DNA of 64,000 nt from DATKMK01 sp035541895 (GTDB lineage: Bacteria; Desulfobacterota; Binatia; HRBIN30; JACQVA1): assembly GCA_035541895.1 (NCBI GenBank), contig DATKMK010000020.1, forward strand, positions 1-64,000, read 5' to 3'. Below the pieces are notes generated by a model. The model saw only the letters and a program-made list of their open reading frames with translations, searched no databases and was not told the DNA's origin. The position numbers and the translations under genes are program-made. Numbering within the stretch: the stretch's first letter is position 1; each line of letters starts with the position of its first letter. This document shows, piece after piece, positions 41,076 to 50,083 of this stretch.

Positions 41076-41924
41076 ATGATTCGACTCGATGACAAGGTCG
41101 CAATCGTCACCGGCGGCGGACGCGGGTTGGGGCGCGCGTACGCGCTCGCGCTGGCGCGCGTTGGCGCGCGGGTGGTGGTGAACGATCTCGGCGTACAGGT
41201 GGACGGGAGTGCCGCGGGCGACGACAGCGCCGGTGCAGTGGTCAGCGCGATTCGCCGCGCCGGCGGACATGCGATCGCGAACACCGAATCGGTCACCGAC
41301 CCGGCGGGCGTCGAGCGCCTGTTCGAATCGGCGCTGGCGCTGTTTCATCGCGTCGACATCCTCATCAACAACGCCGGCATCGTGCGCAGTCGACCGCTTG
41401 CCGAGATGCGCGTCGACGACTTCGACGAGGTCGTGGCGGTCCACTTGCGCGGCACCTTTCTGTGTACCCGCGCGGCGATACGCACGATGTGCGCTGCCGG
41501 ACGGGGCGGCCGCATCATCAATACGACCTCGGGTCAGGCGTACGGGGCACCCGCCGCCGGTACCGCCAACTATGCCGCGGCGAAGGGCGGCATCATTGCG
41601 CTGACCGGCGTAACGGCCGTCGAGGGCGCGCCGCACGGCATCACCTGCAATGCGGTGTCACCGCTGGCGCGGACGCGCATGTCGGCGCACTATCTCGCGG
41701 GCCAGAGTGACGCGCACCTGGAGCCGGATGCGATTGCACCGCTGGTGGTGTTCCTCGCTTCCGACGCGGCGGTGAAGATCACGGCCAAAGTCTGGCGCGT
41801 CGCGCGGAACGAGATCGCGCTGGTCGATGCGAGTATCGGTCGCGCGTTGCGCCCTCGGCACGAGTGCTGGACGGCTGAGGAACTGGCCGATCGGATCGGT
41901 GAGATCGGCGTGGAGGTCACATGA
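41076..41924 (+). CDS. Short-chain dehydrogenase, MFE2-like
   Basis: 282 residues. TGGGRGLG cofactor motif (about 13-20), VVVNDLGV, NNAG, catalytic Ser in TTSGQAYG and YAAAK. The NDLGVQVDGS stretch and a long C-terminal tail are like the (3R)-hydroxyacyl-CoA dehydrogenase part of peroxisomal multifunctional enzyme 2. It would work with MaoC hydratases such as the one at 21.2 kb. Its stop overlaps the TSUP gene (ATGA). Confidence 0.88.
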   Translation: MIRLDDKVAIVTGGGRGLGRAYALALARVGARVVVNDLGVQVDGSAAGDDSAGAVVSAIRRAGGHAIANTESVTDPAGVERLFESALALFHRVDILINNAGIVRSRPLAEMRVDDFDEVVAVHLRGTFLCTRAAIRTMCAAGRGGRIINTTSGQAYGAPAAGTANYAAAKGGIIALTGVTAVEGAPHGITCNAVSPLARTRMSAHYLAGQSDAHLEPDAIAPLVVFLASDAAVKITAKVWRVARNEIALVDASIGRALRPRHECWTAEELADRIGEIGVEVT

Positions 41925-42430
41925 AGTTCGTACTGCTCGGTTTGGTGGTCGGCGCGCTCAGCGGCATTCTCGGCTTGGGCGGCGGCATCTTCTTGGTGCC
42001 GGCGTTGATTTTCCTGTTCGGCTTCAGTCCGCACGAGGCGCAGGGCACCTCGTTGGCGGTGCTGATTCCGCCGATCGGGTTGTTCGCGGCACTCGAGTAC
42101 TACCGCAAGGGGTACATCGACTTCTCGGTCGTCGGATTCATCTGCCTCGGGTTCGTCTTCGGTGCGTACGCTGGTGCGTTCTTCGTCGACCGGATTTCCG
42201 TCCCAACGATGCGCCGGGTCTTCGGCTTCTTCATGTTCTTCATTGCGGTGCAGATGGTGTTCACCACCGCCGAGCGGCGTGTTGGCGCCGCGGTACCCGC
42301 GGCGCTCAGCACCGCGTTGTTGGCCGTAATCTACTACGCTGAGCGGCGGCTGGGAATCGCCGCATCGCGCGTGCGCCGCCACCTGGAACGCCACAAGCCG
42401 AAGCCACCGCACATCGAATACCACATCTGA
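41921..42430 (+). CDS. Half-size TSUP (TauE/SafE) transporter
   Basis: 169 residues with four membrane helices. GALSGILGLGGGIFLVPALI and EAQGTSLAVLIPP form the hallmark half-repeat of TSUP proteins. Full members have two such repeats (about 250 residues). Here only the first is present, followed by a charged tail (RRHLERHKPKPPHIEYHI). It probably works as a dimer, or is a truncated gene. Coupled to the SDR gene by ATGA; substrate unknown (sulphur-containing or organic anion in the family). Confidence 0.82.
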   Translation: MKFVLLGLVVGALSGILGLGGGIFLVPALIFLFGFSPHEAQGTSLAVLIPPIGLFAALEYYRKGYIDFSVVGFICLGFVFGAYAGAFFVDRISVPTMRRVFGFFMFFIAVQMVFTTAERRVGAAVPAALSTALLAVIYYAERRLGIAASRVRRHLERHKPKPPHIEYHI

Positions 42431-42433
42431 CGG

Positions 42434-43648
42434 TCAAAAGGTCCACTCGACCTGGCCGGTGTAGATCACGTCGGCCCGCATGCCGTCGCTGTTGAGCGGC
42501 AACTGGAAACTGCCCGAGAGCACCAACTGGCCGAATGGGTTCACCTTGAATCCGAGGGCGCTTTGCAGCACGTCGTCGTTGATCCCGTCGCGTTTGTCAT
42601 CGTGGAAGCCGAGAAAATCCGCGGCCAGCGTCAGGCCGTCGAGGACCAGAAAATCGGCGCCGGCGATCCACTGCGCCTGGCTCACGTCTTTGCCGCTGCG
42701 AAAGGCGTAGCCCAGATTGAGATGCGGCGAGACCCGGCCGAACGATTTCGACGCGATCAGCCAGGGAGTGAACGTCACGTCGTGAAAGCCGAGATAATCG
42801 TCGGCGTTGCCGGTGGGGAACGTCAGCACCCCGGCCGCCGCGAGATCGGCGTACGTCGTGTCGGCGATGTGCCACTTGCTGCGCAGGAACAAATCGCCGG
42901 TGCCGAATGCGGAGGTGCTGAAACCGTCGCGGGCGCAGCGGAAGTCCACGCTGCACTCGCCGGTGCCGCCGATCACCACGCCCTTCTGCTTCACCGTGAA
43001 GTAGGTGCCACCGTTGCCCAAACGATCGTCGATGACCGCCTCGGCGCTGGCGTGCATGTGTGCACGATTCACCGACAATGCCATGCTCACATCGATCGAA
43101 TCGGTCAGGCCGTAGGCAACGCTGAAGAACATGAGGTCGAAAGTGAAGCCCAGGTTCAGACGCGTTTCCAGTACGTCGTCCGCTGTGCGGGCCTGATCTT
43201 CCGCCGGCAGCTGACTGCGGAACGCGTCGGACAGCGCGTTTTGCGTCGCTCGGAGGTGACTGAGTTGGTTGCCTTCCAGGCTAGTGAAATCGATGTGGGT
43301 GTACGAGACGCTGAACGTCCCGACGTGTCGGCCGAGGGTTTGCGCGCGCTCGGCGACGGTCGATCCGAGGCTGACGTCGCGCCGTACGAAGCTATCGAAC
43401 TGCGGGTCCCAGGTGAACTGGAACGCGCCGCTTGCCGATGGAATCGGCGCTTGCGAGCGCGCCGCCGCCAACGCCGCGGAGAGGTCGCGAAATTGCGCCG
43501 CCACCAGCGGCTTCTGCGCGTCGGTGATGTCGCGCGGGCTGATCGAGGTCGTCAGCACCCCCCCGAACAAGTTGGGAATGCGTTGATCGAGCGGTTCGGC
43601 CCACGCCGCGGCGGACCACGCGGCGACGCATCCGGCCACCAGCGTCAT
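42434..43648 (-). CDS. Cassette 1 outer-membrane barrel, phenol-MetA-like
   Basis: 404 residues. Signal peptide (ending SAAAWA-EP), then LDQRIPNLFGG, a helical segment (AALAAARSQAPIPSASGAFQ) and a long run of amphipathic strands ending in VEWTF, the C-terminal aromatic of outer-membrane barrels. GVLTFPTGNADDYLGF and LNLGYAFRSGK resemble the phenol_MetA_deg/transporter barrel class. The ATG at 43648 overlaps the caspase stop (TAATG). A closely similar paralogue lies at 50101-51336, most alike in the last 140 residues. Confidence 0.8.
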   Translation of the reverse strand: MTLVAGCVAAWSAAAWAEPLDQRIPNLFGGVLTTSISPRDITDAQKPLVAAQFRDLSAALAAARSQAPIPSASGAFQFTWDPQFDSFVRRDVSLGSTVAERAQTLGRHVGTFSVSYTHIDFTSLEGNQLSHLRATQNALSDAFRSQLPAEDQARTADDVLETRLNLGFTFDLMFFSVAYGLTDSIDVSMALSVNRAHMHASAEAVIDDRLGNGGTYFTVKQKGVVIGGTGECSVDFRCARDGFSTSAFGTGDLFLRSKWHIADTTYADLAAAGVLTFPTGNADDYLGFHDVTFTPWLIASKSFGRVSPHLNLGYAFRSGKDVSQAQWIAGADFLVLDGLTLAADFLGFHDDKRDGINDDVLQSALGFKVNPFGQLVLSGSFQLPLNSDGMRADVIYTGQVEWTF

Positions 43649-45552
43649 TACGGTGCGATGCGCCACGTACCCTGCTCGCGAACGAGGATTTTCGTGAGCC
43701 GCACTTCCAGTCGCACCGATCGACCGGTCTTGTGATCGACGAACCCGTCGCTGCGCTTGAACGAAACGATCACTTCGGAACCTTGCCGCTGAATGCTGAC
43801 GGCCGAGATCGCAACGGTCAACCGCTCGGCGTTGTCGAGATACGCGCGGACGATGTCCCGCTGCGCCGGCGGAAAGACCACATACAGCGTGCTGAGCGCG
43901 GTCAGGTCCTTGTCTTCCAAGGCCCGGCGGTAGCGGTCGAGGAATTCTTGAACGTCACCTTCGAGACCGCCGGGAGGCTCCTGCGCGTAGGCCGGCGAAG
44001 CACCGAGCGCCGCAATCGACTCCCACGAGCCGAGCTGCGATCGTCGGTCGTCGCCGTGCGGCGGCGGCGTTCCCACGCTCGGCGCCGGGGTCGCACCGAG
44101 CAAGCCTTCGGATTGCAAGAGCAGCCGATACGCGTCGACATCCGTGTTGGTGTCCTGCTCGATGGCTTGTCCCTCGCTCGGGGACAGTCGCACACGCAAG
44201 CGATGGAGCATGCTCAGCACCAGGCGCTTCTCGAGGTCGAAGAATTCGCCGAGCGATCCTTGCACGCTGTCGGAACTCTCGTGCGTCCCGCTGGCGGTGT
44301 CGAGGATTTGCGCGTCGATCCGGATGCCGTCGCCGACGACTTGGAATGAGCCCGTGATCAACTTGCCGATGCCCATCTGGCGTGCGGCGTCGAGGTACCC
44401 CGCCCCCGAACCCGCGACCTTGCGATCGACGACCTCCGGCGCGTAGACGTGCAGCGCCGTGACTTTGCTGAGTTCGGTGTTGAAGGCGGCGCGCAACGCG
44501 TTCCCCATCCATTCCCGCTGCGGATCGCCTTGCAAATTGCGGAACTCCAGCACGGCAATCGCGTTGACGTCGAGCGCGTGCGCCGGCACCGCCGGCGTGG
44601 TCCATTCCGGTTCCAGCACCGGTTCCAGTCCGCCGGCCGGAGCCGGGCTCGCTCCCCCGGGTCTGACCGCGGCAAGCAACAGATCGGTGCCTTCCATCTT
44701 GTGATAGGGGTGTTGCTGTTGTCCGGTGAGACGCGGCACCGCGCGCGCCACGTAGCTGAACAACTCGGCAGCGGAGACGAATCCGTCGCGGTCGCTGTCC
44801 GCGGCGCCATCGAGCCCATCGAGCAGCGCGCGGGTGAAAACCCCGTGTCCGAGGCTGGGATTCTCCTCCGAAACTTCGCCCGGCCGCGTAGCTGCGAGCA
44901 GAAAAAATCCATCGCCGGCCGACAACGACGACGCCAGTTCTTGTGAGCGGGCGAGCGGGGTGTCGCCGATCTGCAAGGCGCCGGCGTGGCAGGTGTCCAG
45001 CATCACCATCACGCCACGCACGTTGCGCCGAACGACGCGCAACATCTCGTCGAAATCCGACATGCGCAGGCCGGCGGTCACTAGATTGCTCTCGGTCGCG
45101 GCGGACGGCAGGAAGTAGTAACTGCCGGTGCTGCGTTCCTGCACTCCGTGCCCGGCGAGGAAGATCGCCGCCACGTCGTCGGGGCCGGCCTGTCCCATGA
45201 ACCGGCTCATGCTGTCGAGAATGCTTTCGCGCGTCACCTCTTCATCGGTCAGGACGCGGGTCTGGACATCGCGAAAAAGTGTCCCGCCACGCTGCTGCTC
45301 CAGCACCGCCGCGATCGCCCGCGCGTCGCTCGCCGCGAATTGCAGTTGGAGACTCGGCTGCCGGTAGTGACTGACCCCGATCGCCAGCAGCCACAAGACG
45401 GCGTGCCGAGCCATGGGTGATCGCACGGCCGCCTGCTCGCCAGCCAGGCGCCGCGCCGGGGGCTGAGGGGCCTGGCGCGTCACGGCCCACACGGTCAACA
45501 TTCCCGCAATCGCACATGCGCCGGCGACGGCCGCTCGCCCACCTGCTGTCAT
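43648..45552 (-). CDS. Cassette 1 caspase-like protease with EF-hand, TolB-like and NTF2-like domains
   Basis: 634 residues. A membrane anchor (about 7-24) is followed by a peptidase C14 (caspase/metacaspase) domain (about 52-300) with catalytic His135 in FLAGHGVQ and Cys188 in MLDTCHAG. Within it lies a canonical EF-hand loop, DSDRDGFVSAAE (252-263). A TolB-N/FlgO-like domain follows (about 328-460: AIAVLEFRNLQGDPQREWMG, GSFQVVGDGIRIDAQILD), then a linker and a C-terminal NTF2/Cds6-like domain (about 533-634). An alternative start at 45582 adds 10 residues; 45552 matches the paralogue. First gene of the leftward arm, coupled to the barrel gene. Likely acts in the periplasm; targets unknown. 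Confidence 0.88.
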   Translation of the reverse strand: MTAGGRAAVAGACAIAGMLTVWAVTRQAPQPPARRLAGEQAAVRSPMARHAVLWLLAIGVSHYRQPSLQLQFAASDARAIAAVLEQQRGGTLFRDVQTRVLTDEEVTRESILDSMSRFMGQAGPDDVAAIFLAGHGVQERSTGSYYFLPSAATESNLVTAGLRMSDFDEMLRVVRRNVRGVMVMLDTCHAGALQIGDTPLARSQELASSLSAGDGFFLLAATRPGEVSEENPSLGHGVFTRALLDGLDGAADSDRDGFVSAAELFSYVARAVPRLTGQQQHPYHKMEGTDLLLAAVRPGGASPAPAGGLEPVLEPEWTTPAVPAHALDVNAIAVLEFRNLQGDPQREWMGNALRAAFNTELSKVTALHVYAPEVVDRKVAGSGAGYLDAARQMGIGKLITGSFQVVGDGIRIDAQILDTASGTHESSDSVQGSLGEFFDLEKRLVLSMLHRLRVRLSPSEGQAIEQDTNTDVDAYRLLLQSEGLLGATPAPSVGTPPPHGDDRRSQLGSWESIAALGASPAYAQEPPGGLEGDVQEFLDRYRRALEDKDLTALSTLYVVFPPAQRDIVRAYLDNAERLTVAISAVSIQRQGSEVIVSFKRSDGFVDHKTGRSVRLEVRLTKILVREQGTWRIAP

Positions 45553-45591
45553 CGCGTCCCCGTGGGCCAGGTCTTCTCGCATTGTCCTGCC

Positions 45592-45600
45592 GGTTGCAAC
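45592..45600. promoter_or_regulatory. Conserved GGTTGCAAC site in cassette 1 divergent promoter
   Basis: GGTTGCAAC contains the perfect palindrome GTTGCAAC and lies 40 bases upstream of the caspase ATG. The identical nine bases lie 37 bases from the caspase start of cassette 2 (53265). The rest of the two divergent regions has diverged. In the caspase direction it reads GTTGCAACC, whose AAC ending suits an ECF -35 box. Could serve both arms. Confidence 0.5.
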
Positions 45601-45791
45601 CGAGAATGCAGCAAGAGAAGGCGAGAAAATGGGACGGAAATTTGCATTGTCGCGCGCGACGTGGCACCCGATGGCTACGTCTCCACGTGAGTGCCGGCGC
45701 AATAAATCGCCGAATCCGAGCGCCTCGTGCTTCGGAGGCACCATGGGTGCAAAGCATCGCGGGCAAGCGTGCGTCGGCGCAGGAGAGTGGG

Positions 45792-46679
45792 GTGGACCCA
45801 ACCGAAGCGAACGAAGCATTGGAACTCATCCGCCGCTGTCTAACGGGCGAGCCGGCAGCGATTCAAGTGTTTCAGGGTCACTACGGCGAGCTCATCTACG
45901 GGTACCCGTTGCGCGTGTTCGGCACACCGCCCGAAGATGCTGCCGACTTCTACGTCTACGCATTCGACGAGGGGCGCATCTTCCGTCGCATGCGCACGTT
46001 CGCCGGCCGCGCGCCCTTGCGTGCCTACTTGCTCGCGTACGTCCTCGATCACCTGGTGATCGATTGGAAACGCCGCGAACGGGAGCTTGATACCGTGCCA
46101 CTCGATACGCTCGGTCAATTACCCGACCCGGTCTACACCCTGCGCGCCAGCGAGGCGCGCCCGCTGCGGGATTTGCTCGCCGGCCTTGAGCCGGAAAAAG
46201 CGGTGATCATGAAGTTACTGTACGTAGAAGACTGGGAATTGCAGCCGCCCGAGATTCGTCACCTCGCGCGCATCTCGAAGCGCACCATGGCCGACGTGCT
46301 CACCGGCATCGATCGCCTGCGTGCCACCGTGCGCGAACGGGAGGCACGGCTGAAGGGCATCGAGGACGCGCTCGACGCGGTGCAGGCGTGGATCTCGGTC
46401 TACGAGCGACAATTGCAGCGGATCAACACCGAACTGACCACGTTTCCACCCGGACCGATGCGCGAGCGACTCTCGACCTCCCGCGGGGAGGTCGAGCGGA
46501 AGATCACCCGCCGCCAGCAGCAACGCGCGAAACTGCTCGCGCAAGCGCAGCGCCGCAAGGTCACCGCGCCGTATCGCGAAATCGCGGCGTTGCTGAACAC
46601 CAGCGTCGGCAACGTCGCATCGCAGATCGCCCGAGTGCGCCAGCAACTGAAAGAGCGAGGACTGAGCGATGAGAGCTGA
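45792..46679 (+). CDS. Cassette 1 sigma-70 family (ECF-like) factor with two helix-turn-helix regions
   Basis: 295 residues from the GTG at 45792 (GGAG upstream). Region 2 lies at about 26-95 (YGELIYGYPLRVFG, DFYVYAFDEGRIFRRM, LRAYLLAYVLDHLVIDWKRR). A sigma4-like helix-turn-helix is at about 132-180 (EKAVIMKLLYVEDWEL, PPEIRHLARISKRTMADVL). A charged coiled coil occupies about 181-255. A second sigma4-like helix-turn-helix is at about 258-288 (APYREIAALLNTSVGNVASQ). Most ECF factors are under 220 residues with a single sigma4. It overlaps the anti-sigma gene. Probably directs its own cassette. Confidence 0.78.
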   Translation: MDPTEANEALELIRRCLTGEPAAIQVFQGHYGELIYGYPLRVFGTPPEDAADFYVYAFDEGRIFRRMRTFAGRAPLRAYLLAYVLDHLVIDWKRRERELDTVPLDTLGQLPDPVYTLRASEARPLRDLLAGLEPEKAVIMKLLYVEDWELQPPEIRHLARISKRTMADVLTGIDRLRATVREREARLKGIEDALDAVQAWISVYERQLQRINTELTTFPPGPMRERLSTSRGEVERKITRRQQQRAKLLAQAQRRKVTAPYREIAALLNTSVGNVASQIARVRQQLKERGLSDES

Positions 46680-47229
46680 GTGTCCGGACGCCGAACAGCT
46701 CGTCGCGTACTTGACCACCGGCTTGAGCACGAGCGAGGAGATCACACTCGAACACCACCTGCTCGAATGCGACGCCTGCACTGAAGCGGTGACGATCATG
46801 CACCAGCGATGGCGCATGGCCGAGCGAATTGCCGTTCCCGTGCCCGTCCCGTTGACGACGCAGCCGGCAGCGCCGCGGGCCGCTGTCCGAGCGAGCGCCG
46901 GATCGGGGCGGCGCAAACGGCTGGCGGCCCTGACTCGACTACCGATCCTGATGCCAACCGCATTTGCAGCCGGCGCGCTCATCATGTTGGCGATGCAGCA
47001 AGTGTGGCCGCAGCCGTCGCAATCGCTGACCCGTGCGGTTTCGATTCAGGAAGTCTTGCGCGTGCGCGACCGCACGCCCGTCTACGCGGCACCCGACACG
47101 CACGCCACCCTCATCACCACGTTGCCTGCGAAGAGGGTGATCGACGTGCGCGAACAGTACCGCTCGTGGTATCGCATTGCCCTACCAGATGGCCACGACG
47201 GGTGGGTGGAGCAGTCCGCACTTGAGTAA
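46669..47229 (+). CDS. Cassette 1 anti-sigma factor: zinc motif, membrane span, SH3 domain
   Basis: 186 residues. The N-terminal cytoplasmic part has the ZAS zinc motif H30-x3-C34-x2-C37 (EHHLLECDACTEA). A single membrane helix lies near 92-112. The periplasmic end (about 125-186) is a bacterial SH3 domain (VLRVRDRTPVYAAPD, YRSWYRIALPDGHDGWVE). It would hold the sigma factor at the membrane and release it on an envelope signal. Overlaps the sigma gene by 11 bases and precedes the secreted-protein gene by 7. Confidence 0.82.
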   Translation: MRAECPDAEQLVAYLTTGLSTSEEITLEHHLLECDACTEAVTIMHQRWRMAERIAVPVPVPLTTQPAAPRAAVRASAGSGRRKRLAALTRLPILMPTAFAAGALIMLAMQQVWPQPSQSLTRAVSIQEVLRVRDRTPVYAAPDTHATLITTLPAKRVIDVREQYRSWYRIALPDGHDGWVEQSALE

Positions 47230-47236
47230 GGTCCGC

Positions 47237-50083
47237 ATGCGCGGATCCCGAGCAGGATCTCGCCGAGGTCGGCGTGTTTCTGCGCGGCGGATCGCCGTAC
47301 GCCTCGCCGTCGTCGCGGGTGCGCTGATTGTGGCGCACGGCGCGGTCGCGCAGGAAGTACTCTCGTGCGGGGCGGCGCTCCAGCGGTCGCTCGCCGCGGG
47401 AGCGGTCGAGACCTACGAGCTTCCCGCGCAGTCGACCGGACCGGTTGTCATCGAAATCGCCGACGTCTCGAGCACGATCGGTTTGCTGAAACTCCGCGCC
47501 AGCGGCCCGGACGGTGTGACGGAGACGTGCAGCGGCACGCTCCAGCTCGACCATGGCGCCGGCACTACCATTGAGGTGTCGGACTGTCTCGGCAAGGACA
47601 GCGGCCAGTACACTATTACCGCCAACGCGGTTGCACCAAGCGCGGATTACTGTGCCCGCGCGCTGACGTGCGGCGCGACGGCGGACGGGGTTGGCTTCGC
47701 GACACCGGGCGAGGTCGACTCGTACGAAATCCTCACCACCGCGGGCACCACCTACACCCTCGCGGCGTCCAACGTGAGTGCCAGCATCGGGGCGTTGCAC
47801 CTGCGCGTGTACGATCCAACCGGCTCGCTGGTGTCGCATGGCGACTCCTGTTCGGGGAGCGTGAGTTTCACCAGTTCCAGTGGCGGGGTGTACACGCTGC
47901 TGGCGAGCGCGTGCGATGGCCCGCGCACGGGAGACTACCGCATCACCCGCTCCAGCGGCGATTGCGAGCCGGGGCCGGTCATCACCTCGTTCGTAGTCGC
48001 GAGCGCGGACGACATCCCGCTGAACCCGGCCGGCTTCGACGACGGCGGCCGACCGGTGTTCGTGCGCCAGTTCGGTCGGGGCTTCTCGCTGGTGATCGAA
48101 GCACACCCGGGAAGCGATCGCGCGGCGGTCGGCAACAGCGCATACGACCCAGATGGTCTCGACGGGTTGCCCGACCTGCAAGTTTTGCTCTCTCACCCGA
48201 TCGGCAACGGCAGTCCAGCGGTGTGCGATGCGACCTTTCCCCTGCTCGGCGGAGTGCCGGCGGCCAGCCCGTTTGCCTACTTCAACACGACAACGACCGT
48301 GAACGCGATCAACGACTTCGGTTGCCGCGTGAGTGACGGGGTCGGCAATCATTTGGGTCGCGGGTCGGCGCTCGATGCGTGCACGGTCTCTGATCAGGGA
48401 TTCGGGTTCGGCTTCGTTGATTCGACCACGACGATGCAGTTCTGCGCGTCGATCCAAACCGCGTGGGCCTTTCCACCAGGGGATACCGTGGTCATGGCTC
48501 GGGTGCGTAACCGCAATGGTGTGGTTGGCGCCGCACGCCAAATTGTCGTCCGGATTCTCAACGGAACGCCGGGACCCGCGCATCTGGTCGCGGACATCGC
48601 GCCGGGGCTGAATCGGTTCGACGATCCCGCGACGCCGCAACATCTCGTGGCGGCCGGCTCGGCGCTGTATTTCACCGCCGACGATGGCACCCACGGCGTC
48701 GAGCTGTGGCGGAGCGACGGCACCGCTGCGGAGACGCGGATCGTGAAAGACATTCGTCCCGGTTCCGACAGCTCGGCCCCCGACAGTCTCGTCAATGTGA
48801 ACGGCACCATCTTCTTCACCGCCGACGACGGCGTGCACGGCCGCGAACTGTGGAAGAGCGACGGTACCGACGCGGGGACTGAGTTGGTTGCCGATTTGAG
48901 CCCTGGAGCGGACTCGACCGCGCTGCAAAATCTCACCGCCGTCGGCGATCTGCTGTACTTCACCGCCGAGTCGCTCTTCGGCGTGGAACTGTGGATGAGC
49001 GACGGCACCGATGCAGGAACGGTGCTGGTCAAGGACATCAATCCCGGAGCCGCCGACTCACGGCCATCCTGGCTCACCCCGTTCAAGGGCGCACTGTATT
49101 TCGCCGCGGATGACGGACAAACCGGTGTCGAACTCTGGCGCAGCGATGGAAGTAGTGCCGGCACCGTGCGCGTTGCTGATATCAATCCGGGGTCGGCCAG
49201 TGCCGGGGTGCAGTATCTGACCCAGGCCGGCAGCACCCTGTTCTTCGGCGCCGATGACGGGCAGCACGGACAAGAATTGTGGCGGACCGACGGCACCAGC
49301 AGTGGAACGCGGCTGGTGAAGAACATTTTCCAAGGGACGGTGCCCGACGCGGGCTCGAATCCGCAGTCGCTCACCAACGTCAACGGCACGCTGTTCTTTG
49401 CCGCGACCAGCCTCGATGAGGGCACCGAGTTGTGGCGCAGCGACGGCACCGAGGCCGGCACCGTGCTGGTCAGCAACATCGACCCTCGTCCCCAATCGTC
49501 GTCGTCGCCGCAGAATCTGACGGCCGTCGGCAACACGTTGTTCTTCACCGCAGACGACGGCGCGCATGGCCGCGAATTGTGGCGCAGCAACGGAACGGCG
49601 GCGACCACCACGTTGGTCCGAGACATTGTTCCCGGCCCGCCTTCGGGAAGCCCTTCGAATCTCATCAATGCGCAGGGCGCGCTGCTGTTTTCCGCGTCCG
49701 ACGGCACCAGCGGAGTTGAACCGTGGCGCAGCGACGGCACCGAGAGCGGTACCATTGTGCTGCAGGACATCAACTCCGGACCCGCTTCATCGGATCCGGG
49801 ACGCTTCACCGTCGTCGGCAACAACGTCGACTTTGTCGCCAACAACGGTCAAACCGGTTTCGAGCTGTGGACCGTGTCCGTGCCGACCGTCGCGCAGATC
49901 TGTTCGGGAGACTGCAATCGTGACGGTACGGTTTCCGTTGACGAATTGGTCCGCGCGGTTGCAATTGCATTAGGCATGGCGAGCGTCGACGACTGTTCGC
50001 CTGCCGACACCGACGGCAATGGAGTCGTCACCGTCGACGAACTCGTGCAAGCCGTCAACAGCGCGCTCAATGGCTGCAGCTAA
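47237..50083 (+). CDS. Cassette 1 secreted protein: PPC-like domains, ELWxxDGT repeats, dockerin-like EF-hands
   Basis: 948 residues. A signal peptide (basic N-terminus, cleavage near VAQ-EV) precedes two beta-sandwich domains (about 38-245) of pre-peptidase-like type with paired cysteines. A further beta region (about 250-450) follows. Eight clear ELWxSDGT repeats of about 50 residues plus a degenerate ninth lie at about 475-880; this is the ELWxxDGT repeat family, probably a propeller. The C-terminus has two EF-hand loops (CNRDGTVSVDELVRAV and DTDGNGVVTVDELVQAV), a dockerin-like pair closed by Cys. It shares its N-terminal domains with the cassette 2 product but not the middle. Confidence 0.85.
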   Translation: MRGSRAGSRRGRRVSARRIAVRLAVVAGALIVAHGAVAQEVLSCGAALQRSLAAGAVETYELPAQSTGPVVIEIADVSSTIGLLKLRASGPDGVTETCSGTLQLDHGAGTTIEVSDCLGKDSGQYTITANAVAPSADYCARALTCGATADGVGFATPGEVDSYEILTTAGTTYTLAASNVSASIGALHLRVYDPTGSLVSHGDSCSGSVSFTSSSGGVYTLLASACDGPRTGDYRITRSSGDCEPGPVITSFVVASADDIPLNPAGFDDGGRPVFVRQFGRGFSLVIEAHPGSDRAAVGNSAYDPDGLDGLPDLQVLLSHPIGNGSPAVCDATFPLLGGVPAASPFAYFNTTTTVNAINDFGCRVSDGVGNHLGRGSALDACTVSDQGFGFGFVDSTTTMQFCASIQTAWAFPPGDTVVMARVRNRNGVVGAARQIVVRILNGTPGPAHLVADIAPGLNRFDDPATPQHLVAAGSALYFTADDGTHGVELWRSDGTAAETRIVKDIRPGSDSSAPDSLVNVNGTIFFTADDGVHGRELWKSDGTDAGTELVADLSPGADSTALQNLTAVGDLLYFTAESLFGVELWMSDGTDAGTVLVKDINPGAADSRPSWLTPFKGALYFAADDGQTGVELWRSDGSSAGTVRVADINPGSASAGVQYLTQAGSTLFFGADDGQHGQELWRTDGTSSGTRLVKNIFQGTVPDAGSNPQSLTNVNGTLFFAATSLDEGTELWRSDGTEAGTVLVSNIDPRPQSSSSPQNLTAVGNTLFFTADDGAHGRELWRSNGTAATTTLVRDIVPGPPSGSPSNLINAQGALLFSASDGTSGVEPWRSDGTESGTIVLQDINSGPASSDPGRFTVVGNNVDFVANNGQTGFELWTVSVPTVAQICSGDCNRDGTVSVDELVRAVAIALGMASVDDCSPADTDGNGVVTVDELVQAVNSALNGCS

